The notes under the pieces are model-generated. The model saw only the letters and a list, made by a program, of their open reading frames with translations. It was not told the DNA's origin and made no database searches. 63,955 nt of DNA from Campylobacteraceae bacterium. Its GTDB lineage: Bacteria; Campylobacterota; Campylobacteria; Campylobacterales; Sulfurovaceae. This document shows positions 36,368 through 44,057 of the stretch, one piece after another. Both the position numbers and the translations under genes were made by a program. Within the stretch, counting starts at the first letter, position 1; the number at the start of each line of letters is the position of its first letter. The DNA is taken from the NCBI GenBank assembly GCA_027068975.1, contig JALXFN010000049.1, positions 1-63,955 of the forward strand, read 5' to 3'.

Positions 36368-37375
36368 TTATTCCACTAATGCTAACTTATCAGACTCCCA
36401 CTCTTCAAACTCCGATGAGAAATATTTGATGCGAACCTTTTTAAACTCACGTGTGGAATAGAGTGGTCGTCGTGAAAAATGTTCTATCTCATCTGCCATC
36501 TCTCTTATTATTTTATTGGTCTCGTCTGTAGTTTTACCATGTACCATAGTAAAGAGATTATAGGGCCAGTTTGGATACTTAGGGCGTAAGTAACAGTGAC
36601 TTACAGCTGAAAACTCAGCTGCTTTTTTACCCATGGTCTCACCTTTTTCTTCATCAACAGCCCAAACAACCATGGCATTGGCATTGAACCCTGCTTTCCT
36701 ATGGTTAAGTATTCCAGCAAAACGACGCATAACCCCAGCATCTTTGAGTTCATTTAAAATAGAGAAGAACTCATCATAACTTAAGCCAAGCTCTTCAACA
36801 ATATCTTTAAATGGTTCAGAGACAATAGGTATGTCATTTTGTGCCAGAGCAATCACTTTATGATGTAAAGGCGTTAACTCTATAGACTTTTTATTTGGTT
36901 GTACAACTTTCTCTTTTTTAGCATCTTTTCCTGTAGTATTCAGTTTTACAGAGATTTTAAAAAGTTTTAGTGTGGGAAGCATAATATACTCTATGGCATT
37001 TGCCTCTTTGGCTAAAAGTTCAACTGTTTTTTTTAAACCAAATTTAGAATCAGGAGCAACAGCCAAAGTAAACCAAATATTAAAAGGATGCTCCCTCTCA
37101 TAGTTATGAGAGACTCCAGGGTGAGCGTTAATCACTTCAACAGCTCTATCAATCTCATCACGTCTTACTTTAAATGAGACTAAGGAAGAGCTATACCCTA
37201 AACGTTTTGTATCAAAAATAGGTGAAATTTGCCTGATTATATTATTGTTTTTCTCTTCAGATATAAGTTTTATAATCGTCTCTTCATCTGTCCCCAACTC
37301 TTCTGCAATAACCACAAAAGGCTTGGCAACCAATGGAAATTTTTTTTGAATAATAGAGAGTAGTTCATTCTTCAT
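36368..37375 (-). CDS. Siroheme decarboxylase, two Lrp/AsnC-like halves fused
   Basis: 335 aa containing two tandem NirD/L/G/H-type (AhbA/AhbB) modules, each a winged helix plus a RAM-like domain. Half 1 (~1-145) has VSHNYEREHPFNIWFTLAVA. Half 2 (~165-335) has VSHCYLRPKYPNWPYNLFTM. The His-Asn/Cys-Tyr-x-Arg motif belongs to siroheme decarboxylases, which convert siroheme to didecarboxysiroheme for heme d1 (or alternative heme) synthesis. Normally two subunits form a heterodimer; here both are on one chain. It has its own FNR-type box upstream. Confidence 0.85.
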   Translation of the reverse strand: MKNELLSIIQKKFPLVAKPFVVIAEELGTDEETIIKLISEEKNNNIIRQISPIFDTKRLGYSSSLVSFKVRRDEIDRAVEVINAHPGVSHNYEREHPFNIWFTLAVAPDSKFGLKKTVELLAKEANAIEYIMLPTLKLFKISVKLNTTGKDAKKEKVVQPNKKSIELTPLHHKVIALAQNDIPIVSEPFKDIVEELGLSYDEFFSILNELKDAGVMRRFAGILNHRKAGFNANAMVVWAVDEEKGETMGKKAAEFSAVSHCYLRPKYPNWPYNLFTMVHGKTTDETNKIIREMADEIEHFSRRPLYSTREFKKVRIKYFSSEFEEWESDKLALVE

Positions 37376-37434
37376 TGTATTGCCCCTAATATAAATATTT
37401 AAGAACAGTATACTAGATTTACAAGAGACTATAT

Positions 37435-37448
37435 TTGACCAAAATCAA
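37435..37448 (-). promoter_or_regulatory. FNR-type operator upstream of the siroheme decarboxylase
   Basis: TTGAC-CAAA-ATCAA matches TTGAT-N4-ATCAA at nine of ten positions, centred about 66 bases before the ATG. A TATACT -10 near 37407-37412 would place it close to -41.5. Confidence 0.65.
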
Positions 37449-37465
37449 GTGTTTAAAAATATTAT

Positions 37466-38038
37466 TTATTGTTTAAAATTTTCAGCTATAAATTTATCGG
37501 TCTTCTCTTCAAAGAACTTCATACGCTCTTTACCTTTTGGCATGGTTTTGCGTAGGGCTTTCATCTCTTTTAAAAAACTCTCTATTGAAGAGGGAATGAG
37601 CTTTTCTATATAGGCACGAAAACGCTTTGCAAAAGCAGGTGAAGCACCTGAAGTAGAGATAGAGATGGTCAAATCACCTCTTTTAACATAAGAGGGAAAG
37701 ATAAAATCACAATAAGCCGTATCATCAACGGAGTTAACTAAAATACGAGAAGTTCTACTCTCTTCAAATATCGCTTTATGTAAAGTTACTGTATTGGTAG
37801 CAACAATAACAACATCAAAACCATCTATGTCCCCCTTAACATAGGGACACTCTTTCATTTCAATATTATGCTTTTTAGCAAAAGAGCTAAACTCTTCTGA
37901 AAACTCTTTAGAGATAACAGTAATCTCTTTGGTAAAATCAACAAGTTTTTCCAGTTTTTCTAAGGCGATATAGCCTCCACCAACCAAAAGAATTTTTTTA
38001 TGATTTAGGTTAAAATAAGCAGGGAAAAAAGACGTCAT
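37466..38038 (-). CDS. Precorrin-2 dehydrogenase / sirohydrochlorin ferrochelatase
   Basis: A 190-aa protein equivalent to the N-terminal part of CysG (Met8p family), which oxidises precorrin-2 with NAD and inserts iron to give siroheme. It has the Rossmann start KKILLVGGGYIALEKLEKLV, VIVATNTVTLHKAIFEES, NSVDDTAYCDFIFPSYVKRG, and DLTISISTSGASPAFAKRFR, the conserved catalytic segment. The methyltransferase half of CysG is encoded separately at 38878. Its start overlaps the regulator's stop by four bases, so it is cotranscribed with the FNR-type gene. It supplies siroheme for heme d1. Confidence 0.9.
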   Translation of the reverse strand: MTSFFPAYFNLNHKKILLVGGGYIALEKLEKLVDFTKEITVISKEFSEEFSSFAKKHNIEMKECPYVKGDIDGFDVVIVATNTVTLHKAIFEESRTSRILVNSVDDTAYCDFIFPSYVKRGDLTISISTSGASPAFAKRFRAYIEKLIPSSIESFLKEMKALRKTMPKGKERMKFFEEKTDKFIAENFKQ

Positions 38039-38742
38039 TTATTCTTTTCCATCGCTAACTTTGCCTTAAATAAATCGATACAGTTACTACACTCTTTAAC
38101 CGTGTTGGTCTCAACAATCATATAGAGTGCCTCTTCATTAAGAATTTTCAACTCACCATTAACCATGTGAATAATACTCTCTTTTTTGAACTTAGTAATA
38201 ACCCGTGAAAAAGTCTCAGGAGTCAAGTTTAACATAGCTGCTATTTCATTATTTTTTAAACGATTAAATGTTGCAATATTTTCAAGCATCAAATCAGCAA
38301 CCTTTGCTTCAGAAGAGAGTATGGTCTCTTTATGAACAAGAGATGATAAAACCATAACTTTAGAAGTAAGAGAACGAATAAGACCTAACGAGAACTCTTT
38401 GTTATCAAGGTACTGATAAACCTTATCAAAATGTAGTAGCCCCATGACTCCATCGGTCAAAAACTCACAACTTGCAGGAAAAGGTTGTTTTTCAAAACAT
38501 GCATATTCACCTATGACATTAGGAGCTTTCATACGTTTTATCTGTATTTGGGAACCTTTAGGAGAAGTTTTATAAAGTTGAATACTACCCTCAAGCAAAA
38601 TATACAGATAGTCACTCTCATCACCTTCATAAAAAACAATACTCTTTTTAGTAAACTTTTTTATATGAATGCTATCTTGTAGTTCTTTATGAAACTTTTT
38701 ATCCAAGTCTGAAAACATTGGAATATCTTGTATATCAACCAT
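38035..38742 (-). CDS. Crp/Fnr-family regulator, DNR-like
   Basis: 235 aa. Residues ~15-125 form a cyclic-nucleotide-type beta barrel (FYEGDESDYLYILLEGSIQL, NVIGEYACFEKQPFPASCEF), then a dimer helix and a winged helix with LKNNEIAAMLNLTPETFSRV. The recognition helix carries E-T-x-S-R, the same residues FNR uses to read TTGA. It lacks the N-terminal Fe-S cysteines of FNR, so direct oxygen sensing through a cluster is unlikely; an NO-sensing DNR/NnrR role fits the heme d1 context. A C-terminal CSNC is unusual. Three matching boxes lie in this locus. Confidence 0.85.
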   Translation of the reverse strand: MVDIQDIPMFSDLDKKFHKELQDSIHIKKFTKKSIVFYEGDESDYLYILLEGSIQLYKTSPKGSQIQIKRMKAPNVIGEYACFEKQPFPASCEFLTDGVMGLLHFDKVYQYLDNKEFSLGLIRSLTSKVMVLSSLVHKETILSSEAKVADLMLENIATFNRLKNNEIAAMLNLTPETFSRVITKFKKESIIHMVNGELKILNEEALYMIVETNTVKECSNCIDLFKAKLAMEKNK

Positions 38743-38877
38743 CTGTTATACCTTTTTACTATAAAAAACATTATATATTGTTATATTTTTATATACTACT
38801 CAATGAATCTTCAACTCATCTTAAGTATACGCTATAAAAAAGTATAAAGCCAAAATAGTGAGCATTTACAGCACACC

Positions 38878-39612
38878 TTATTTCTGCTCAAACCAGCTTA
38901 ACTCTTCTCTTAATTCAACCACTTTTCCAACAACAATAAGAGCTGGTGTTGGTAAATCTTTTGCCAACTCCCAAATGGTATCTAGTGTTCCTACTACTGT
39001 TTTTTCATCTTTGGTTGTACCTTTACTAATCACTGCTACAGGATAATCTTTTGATTTACCTATCTCCATTAGCTTTTTACTAATATAGTTCAAACGGTGA
39101 AGCCCCATTAAAAACACAATGGTATCATCACTCTTAAAATTCTCCCATGTTATTTGAGAATGCTCTTTGTTTTTACTCTCGTGACCTGTCACCACCCTAA
39201 ACGAAACCGTAATTCCACGATGCGTTACAGGAATTCCTGCATATTCAGGAACAGCTATCGCAGAAGTAATCCCAGGAATAAACTCAAACTTTATGCCTCG
39301 TTCACGCAAGTAAATTCCCTCTTCTCCACCTCGTCCAAAGACCAATGGGTCTCCCCCTTTTAGGCGAACCACATTTTTATATTTTAAAGCATTTTGATAA
39401 ATGGTCTCATTAATCTGCTCTTGTGGCATAGAGTGATGGGAATCTTTTTTCCCCACGTAGACAAATTTACAACCATCTTTTGCCTCTTTTAAAATATCAG
39501 GGTTTGCCAATCTATCATAGATAATCACATCAGCCTCACGTACCACACGTAAAGCTTTAATGGTTAACAACTCCATATCTCCAGGTCCTGCCCCTGTTAA
39601 ATAAACCATCAC
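38878..39612 (-). CDS. nirE: Uroporphyrinogen-III C-methyltransferase
   Basis: A 244-aa SUMT that methylates uroporphyrinogen III at C2 and C7 to precorrin-2, the entry to siroheme and heme d1. Features are MVYLTGAGPGDMELLTIKAL (SAM site), ADVIIYDRLANPDIL, YVGKKDSHHSMPQEQIN, VVRLKGGDPLVFGRGGEE, IPGITSAIAVPEYAGIPVTH and ALIVVGKVVELREEL. It could equally be called cobA; nirE is chosen because it directly follows nirF and nirJ, with no gap to nirF. Confidence 0.9.
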   Translation of the reverse strand: MMVYLTGAGPGDMELLTIKALRVVREADVIIYDRLANPDILKEAKDGCKFVYVGKKDSHHSMPQEQINETIYQNALKYKNVVRLKGGDPLVFGRGGEEGIYLRERGIKFEFIPGITSAIAVPEYAGIPVTHRGITVSFRVVTGHESKNKEHSQITWENFKSDDTIVFLMGLHRLNYISKKLMEIGKSKDYPVAVISKGTTKDEKTVVGTLDTIWELAKDLPTPALIVVGKVVELREELSWFEQK

Positions 39613-40737
39613 TTACTCCTTTAATTTATTTTCTACTTTTTGCTCATAAATAAAAATCCCTGATGGATGCTTTACCTGAAAAATCTCACGCTCTAAAAAC
39701 CACTCTTTGGTATTGATAACATTGACTTGATTGGCATCGTTAACCGATACATAAAGAGACTCATCCACATTTGACCAACGTAGATGTAAAACTTTACCTT
39801 TAAATGTAAAGGTTTTCATAATTTTCAATGTTTTCGTATCAATTATTTGAACGGTTGGGAAATCTTTTCCCGAAAAAGTCACTGCTAAGTACTTTTTATC
39901 TGGACTAAGTGCTGTAAATACAGGTAAACCTTGTACCTCTATGTTTTGAATAAATTTGAAATTTTTATCATAAACCATGACAGCATTGTCACCTACAGCA
40001 GGTATAAAAGTTTTATCATCACTAAGCGACCAAAAACCAAAATGTGGGACTTTTAATACAGGCTTATTGTCTTTAGCTGTTACTTTTATCTCATTAAACT
40101 TCATGCTATCTAAGTCTATCACTCCAAATGCTTTGGTTAAAAAGAATCCAACGATATACGTGTTATCTTTTATCATCGCATCAAAAGGCATCTCCCCTAC
40201 TTTAAACTCTTTAAAAATTTCAAATTTAGGAGTAGCTTTTCCAAAGTTTTTATCTTTTAAAATGGTTACTTTGTCATTGTCCATCTGTGCAAAGATTATC
40301 ATATCTTTATAGATTTTAATCCCTACATTTTTAGAACCTGTTTTTATTTTGTCTATTGGTTTTAGGTCACGTGTCAAAATATCTACCGATTTATCATCGT
40401 AGTTAGCAACGGCTACATAGTTTTTACCTATCACAAACCCAATAGCAGATTTAGAGGTTTTATACTCATTGAGTACTTTTTCACTCTTAGGGTCAAAATG
40501 GACCACATAACCATCACGAGAAATCAAATAGGCATCATCACCATCAAATTTAACAATTCCATGGTTCATATTGTGCATGTTTTTCATGTATCTTTTGGTC
40601 AGTCCATCTTCAATAATTGCTAACGATTCACTCTCTCGCTCTACTACAAACACTTTCTCTTTAGTAGTTGGATTTCCTGCAAATAGTGTAGTTGCTAACA
40701 TTGCACAGGTTAGCAGACCTAAAATTATTTTTTTCAT
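39613..40737 (-). CDS. nirF: Heme d1 biosynthesis protein NirF
   Basis: Starting at 40737 (AAGGA upstream; the ATG at 40776 adds a basic leader) gives 374 aa with a signal peptide (MKKIILGLLTCAMLATTLFA). The mature part is an eight-bladed propeller of the cytochrome cd1 d1-domain type, with repeated blades such as KTSKSAIGFVIGKNYVAVAN and VTALSPDKKYLAVTF-like sequence. No CxxCH is present, so it is neither NirS nor NirN; NirF acts late in heme d1 synthesis as a periplasmic dehydrogenase/precursor-binding protein. Genes nirJ and nirE flank it. Confidence 0.85.
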   Translation of the reverse strand: MKKIILGLLTCAMLATTLFAGNPTTKEKVFVVERESESLAIIEDGLTKRYMKNMHNMNHGIVKFDGDDAYLISRDGYVVHFDPKSEKVLNEYKTSKSAIGFVIGKNYVAVANYDDKSVDILTRDLKPIDKIKTGSKNVGIKIYKDMIIFAQMDNDKVTILKDKNFGKATPKFEIFKEFKVGEMPFDAMIKDNTYIVGFFLTKAFGVIDLDSMKFNEIKVTAKDNKPVLKVPHFGFWSLSDDKTFIPAVGDNAVMVYDKNFKFIQNIEVQGLPVFTALSPDKKYLAVTFSGKDFPTVQIIDTKTLKIMKTFTFKGKVLHLRWSNVDESLYVSVNDANQVNVINTKEWFLEREIFQVKHPSGIFIYEQKVENKLKE

Positions 40738-40782
40738 ATCTTTTTTCCTTTTATATATTTGTCGGGAAGAGGACATCCCGAC

Positions 40783-41886
40783 CTACAAATAACATGAGGG
40801 GTCTTCTGCCCACATGTCACCATGTATGGCGTAGGCTCTGCTTCGTGAACCACCATTACAAATTTCCAAATATTGACACGTAGCACACTTTCCACCCAAA
40901 ACTCTAGGGTGAACTCGTAACTTTTGTAACAACTCTATGGGTTTATCTGTCCAAATATCTGCAAAGTCTTGTTGAAAAATATTTCCTATAATACTTGGAA
41001 AAAATGGGTCAGGTTTTACATTACCCTCTGCATCAATATTGAGCAATTTTCGCCCTGCCGAGTTTCCACCCCATGTAATGAGTCGCTTTTTCATCTCATC
41101 TGCATGTTGTGGGTATTTTTCTACAAATCGGTTATAAAACAACATTGCATCCATCTCCATATTACCTGTAACTATCTCTATGTCTCGCTTAGTTTCATGG
41201 TACTCAAAGGCTTTGTCTAAAATGTAGTTAACAGCTATAACTCTCTGCTCTTTGCTCAAGTCCATCTCCAAGTTATCTAGTCCCCTACCCGAATAGACCA
41301 AGTGAGAAATATAGACTTTTGGAATATTATGCTTCTCTGCCAAGTCAAATATAAATGCCAAATCATCATAGGTATCTTTTGTAATCGTAAAACGAATACC
41401 CACTTTGGTTTTACCATAAGAGTTGAGTAAATCAACAGCCTTCATAGAGGCTTCAAACGAACCCTCTAACCCACGAAAAGCATCATGTACCTTTTGGCTA
41501 CCATCTATACTTATTCCAATGTAGTTAAAAGTATCTAAGATTTTCTCTGCGTTGCTCTTTTTAACGTAGAGTCCATTAGTCGAAAGGTAAGTAACAATCC
41601 CAAGCTCTTTACAACATCCTGCTATCTCATAAATATCATGACGAGTTAAAGGTTCACCACCTGAAAAGATAAGAAATTTTACACCATTGGCTTTAAGCTT
41701 TGGCAAGGTATCCATAATTTTTTCAGTAGACAAGGTATCGACCGAATCAAGCTCTGCTTTAGAGTAGCAGTGCAGACAGGAGAGATTACAACGGTTGGTA
41801 AAGTTCCAAATAGCGATGCTTCCATCAAGAGAACGAGCAGGTTTATCTTCGGTTACAGTTTTTAAAAGGTTTGAGAGTCTAAACAT
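40783..41886 (-). CDS. nirJ: Heme d1 biosynthesis radical SAM protein NirJ
   Basis: A 367-aa radical SAM enzyme that replaces the propionates of didecarboxysiroheme by oxo groups. The SAM cluster motif CNLSCLHC (in NFTNRCNLSCLHCYSKAEL) lies near residue 33, followed by FSGGEPLTRHDIYEIAG, LSTNGLYV and GISIDGSQKVHDAFRGLEGS. The C-terminal SPASM-like part has GKCATCQYLEICNGGSRSRA and a final Cys in DPSCYL for an auxiliary cluster. It overlaps the upstream cytochrome gene by one base. Confidence 0.92.
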   Translation of the reverse strand: MFRLSNLLKTVTEDKPARSLDGSIAIWNFTNRCNLSCLHCYSKAELDSVDTLSTEKIMDTLPKLKANGVKFLIFSGGEPLTRHDIYEIAGCCKELGIVTYLSTNGLYVKKSNAEKILDTFNYIGISIDGSQKVHDAFRGLEGSFEASMKAVDLLNSYGKTKVGIRFTITKDTYDDLAFIFDLAEKHNIPKVYISHLVYSGRGLDNLEMDLSKEQRVIAVNYILDKAFEYHETKRDIEIVTGNMEMDAMLFYNRFVEKYPQHADEMKKRLITWGGNSAGRKLLNIDAEGNVKPDPFFPSIIGNIFQQDFADIWTDKPIELLQKLRVHPRVLGGKCATCQYLEICNGGSRSRAYAIHGDMWAEDPSCYL

Positions 41887-42299
41887 TATTTTAACTCCTT
41901 TAGTAGAGAGGCAACATTGGTATTTGTCTCCTCTATAATTGTTTTATTGACCTCTTCTGTACTGTTGCTTTCTACTGTTACATTACTCTCAGGCTTATAA
42001 GACAAAATATAATCTGTAATTTCCGTTAAATTATTATCAGAAAGAGTAAATGAAGGCATAGCATTTCGTTTATAGCCAAAAACCTTAGAGACAGAGGCAG
42101 GGTCAGTAATCATCGCTTTTATCTCTTCGGCACTTCGCTTAGAGGCTATCTCTTCAAATGGAGGTCCAAAAGCTACTGCTGTTTGATGATGACAACCCCA
42201 ACAGTAAGTCTCAAAAACTTTTTTACCACTTGTTGCATAAAGTGATGAGCTTGTTAAACTAAGAATAACAATAGATAAAAAGCCAATATTTTTTCTCAT
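41886..42299 (-). CDS. Monoheme c-type cytochrome, NirC-like
   Basis: The start at 42299 (AAGGT upstream) gives 137 aa with a signal peptide (MRKNIGFLSIVILSLTSSSL). The heme c site is YCWGCHHQ and the distal Met is in NAMPSFTLS. An Asn/Glu/Thr-rich tail follows the cytochrome fold. It is first in the operon leading to nirJ-nirF-nirE, as nirC is in other denitrifiers, and probably passes electrons in the periplasm or assists heme d1 assembly. It is paralogous to the divergent cytochrome at 42493. Confidence 0.8.
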   Translation of the reverse strand: MRKNIGFLSIVILSLTSSSLYATSGKKVFETYCWGCHHQTAVAFGPPFEEIASKRSAEEIKAMITDPASVSKVFGYKRNAMPSFTLSDNNLTEITDYILSYKPESNVTVESNSTEEVNKTIIEETNTNVASLLKELK

Positions 42300-42355
42300 A
42301 ATGTACCTTATTATTTTACTTAAGAGAATCATAACACTCTTTGATTTTTTAATAC

Positions 42356-42369
42356 TTGATTTAAAACAA
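42356..42369. promoter_or_regulatory. FNR-type operator between divergent cytochrome genes
   Basis: TTGAT-TTAA-AACAA matches the FNR half-sites at nine of ten positions. It is centred about 63 bases before the minus-strand cytochrome ATG, with TTATGATTC as a matching -10 on that strand. Confidence 0.65.
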
Positions 42370-42492
42370 GTTGTAAAATGTTATTTTTTATTTAACTGAT
42401 AACTTTTTCATAACTAGAAATCAATTAAGAGTAATTTTATCCGATTTAGATTATTATGTTTATAACTTATAAAAATCATAATGGAGTATAAT

Positions 42493-42897
42493 ATGAAGAA
42501 ATTGCTAATTTCACTAACATTTTTAGCAGGTACAACGTTAACAGCAGATGTAGAAGCAGGAAAAAAAGTTTATAAAGAGAACTGTGCTATCTGTCATACC
42601 GTTAATGGAGGTTCAGCTCTTGGACCAGATTTTAACATGGTCTCCTACACAAGACACAAAGAGGAGATAGCAGCATATGCAAAAGACCCCTACTCACTTT
42701 TTAAAGCATTTGGACACTCTGCCAATGCTATGCCTACGCTACCTCTTGAAGATAAACAGTTTGAAGATGTGGCTGATTATATCTCCTCTTTACAGCCCTT
42801 TAAAAAGTGGATGATAAAGAAGAAAGTAGTAGTTGCACAAGAAGAGAGCAATGTGACTAAAGAAAATAATGAGACAATAGATAGCTTCTCAAACTAG
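42493..42897 (+). CDS. Monoheme c-type cytochrome
   Basis: The ATG at 42493 has GGAG eight bases upstream (an earlier in-frame ATG at 42481 overlaps that site). 134 aa with a signal peptide ending LTA-DVEAGKK. Heme c site NCAICHTVNGG, axial Met in NAMPTLPLE and terminal helix FEDVADYISSLQP, then a basic and Asn-rich tail. It shares the K-A-F-G-x-x-x-N-A-M-P pattern with the divergent cytochrome, so the two are paralogs. It probably carries electrons to or from the nitrite/nitric oxide enzymes. Confidence 0.85.
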   Translation: MKKLLISLTFLAGTTLTADVEAGKKVYKENCAICHTVNGGSALGPDFNMVSYTRHKEEIAAYAKDPYSLFKAFGHSANAMPTLPLEDKQFEDVADYISSLQPFKKWMIKKKVVVAQEESNVTKENNETIDSFSN

Positions 42898-42947
42898 GAA
42901 CTGATGGCTTTAGCCTCGCTCTATTCGGGACTAAAGTCTCCGATTCC
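42897..42947. repeat. Two-hairpin repeat element, copy B
   Basis: GGAA (42897-42900) pairs with TTCC (42944-42947) around hairpin 1, GGC-TTTA-GCC (42906-42915), and hairpin 2, CGGGAC-TAAA-GTCTCCG (42926-42942, one bulge). The architecture and loops equal copy A at 14696-14755, again between convergent genes. Confidence 0.65.
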
Positions 42948-42993
42948 AAAAAGTTTAATAGAGAAAAGTTAAGGTCAATTTAGTGACCCTTCC

Positions 42994-43980
42994 TTATTCA
43001 TCCCAATCCAACAGCCTCTTCTCTCCCTCTAGCTCACGAACATGAGTCACATCTTGGCTCATCTCTATGACTCCACGGTAAGTACCATCGGGGTCACGTA
43101 CGGCAAAGTATTGAATGTGGATAAACTGCCCTTTAAAGTTTATCCAAAACTCTGCTAAATCTTGAGTTCCAGCTTTAAATGCTTCAAGTATTTTAATCAC
43201 TTGGTCAACGCTTTTTGGTGGGTGGCAAAACTTCACCTCACGACCAATAATCCCTGCACTTCGTGGAAATACTCTATCATCTCCACGGTTATAGAAAACC
43301 ACTTGGTCATGCTCGTTAACGTAGGTAATGTCCACAGGTAAGATTCTAAAAATGGAGTTGACCTGTTCAGGAGTTAAGTACCCCTCATCATAATGTGTTT
43401 TATCCTCTATAGCAAAAGGAAGTTTTCGTTTTTTGGTGTCTTGACTTGGGTGAATGTACTCATCTGCAGGGTAAGGAGTTGGCTCTTTATCAAACATCCA
43501 CCCTATCTCTTTGTCACCCTCTTTAAACTCTTTCCACTCATCTTCGGTGAGCATTCCCATGGCTCTTGGAAAAAGTCTCTGCTCCTCTACATTCATAATC
43601 TGCTCTAAAAACTTAAAAAGCTGTTGCGTCTCTATTAAGGTGGTCATTACCTTTCTACCAGCCAACTCTTTACGAACCAATTTTATTTGGTCACGTATCT
43701 GGTCATGAAAAGTCCACATACCTTGTGAGGGACTTGTCCATCCATATTTTTCTAGGTAAGGAAAAAGTTGGTTCTCTTTACGTGTAAAGTGCAAATCTAC
43801 CTTGGCAAGTTTTTCAAAAATGGCTTTAAAAAGCTCAAACTCTTCATTGATGTTGGTACTCTCCAACTGAGCCATAAGCTTACGAATAAGAAGGTTCTCT
43901 TCTAAGTAGGTACGGACAGGGTGTCCATCGGGGTACTGCCCCTCAAATGGAGAGGTATCATTGTTTAAAAATTCGCTCAT
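42994..43980 (-). CDS. Hemerythrin-like plus PAS domain protein (DUF438-type)
   Basis: 328 aa, no signal peptide. Residues ~20-165 form a hemerythrin-like four-helix bundle with His/Glu ligands in VDLHFTRKENQLFPYLEKYG, MWTFHDQIRDQIK and EEQRLFPRAMG. Residues ~210-320 are a PAS domain with FRILPVDITYVNEHDQVVFY, FPRSAGIIGREVKFCHPPKS and the C-terminal IEMSQDVTHVRELEGEKRLL. Hemerythrin-like diiron sites bind O2 or NO; DUF438/RIC-type proteins are tied to nitrosative stress. A FNR-type box upstream supports coregulation with the heme d1 genes. A sensing or NO-handling role is inferred. Confidence 0.8.
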   Translation of the reverse strand: MSEFLNNDTSPFEGQYPDGHPVRTYLEENLLIRKLMAQLESTNINEEFELFKAIFEKLAKVDLHFTRKENQLFPYLEKYGWTSPSQGMWTFHDQIRDQIKLVRKELAGRKVMTTLIETQQLFKFLEQIMNVEEQRLFPRAMGMLTEDEWKEFKEGDKEIGWMFDKEPTPYPADEYIHPSQDTKKRKLPFAIEDKTHYDEGYLTPEQVNSIFRILPVDITYVNEHDQVVFYNRGDDRVFPRSAGIIGREVKFCHPPKSVDQVIKILEAFKAGTQDLAEFWINFKGQFIHIQYFAVRDPDGTYRGVIEMSQDVTHVRELEGEKRLLDWDE

Positions 43981-44033
43981 GTAGATTGTCCTTTAATTTT
44001 TATAAAGCATAACCTAATGAACAGAGATAATTA

Positions 44034-44047
44034 TTGAGTTAAATCAA
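44034..44047 (-). promoter_or_regulatory. FNR-type operator upstream of the hemerythrin-PAS gene
   Basis: TTGAG-TTAA-ATCAA, nine of ten matches, centred about 61 bases before the ATG at 43980. TATGCT near 44006-44011 is a suitable -10 on the minus strand. Confidence 0.65.
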
Positions 44048-44057
44048 GCGATTAAGA

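Noticed and set aside
39613-40737. Candidate cytochrome cd1 nitrite reductase (nirS)
   Set aside because: Only the d1-type propeller is present; there is no CxxCH heme c domain, and size and context fit NirF.
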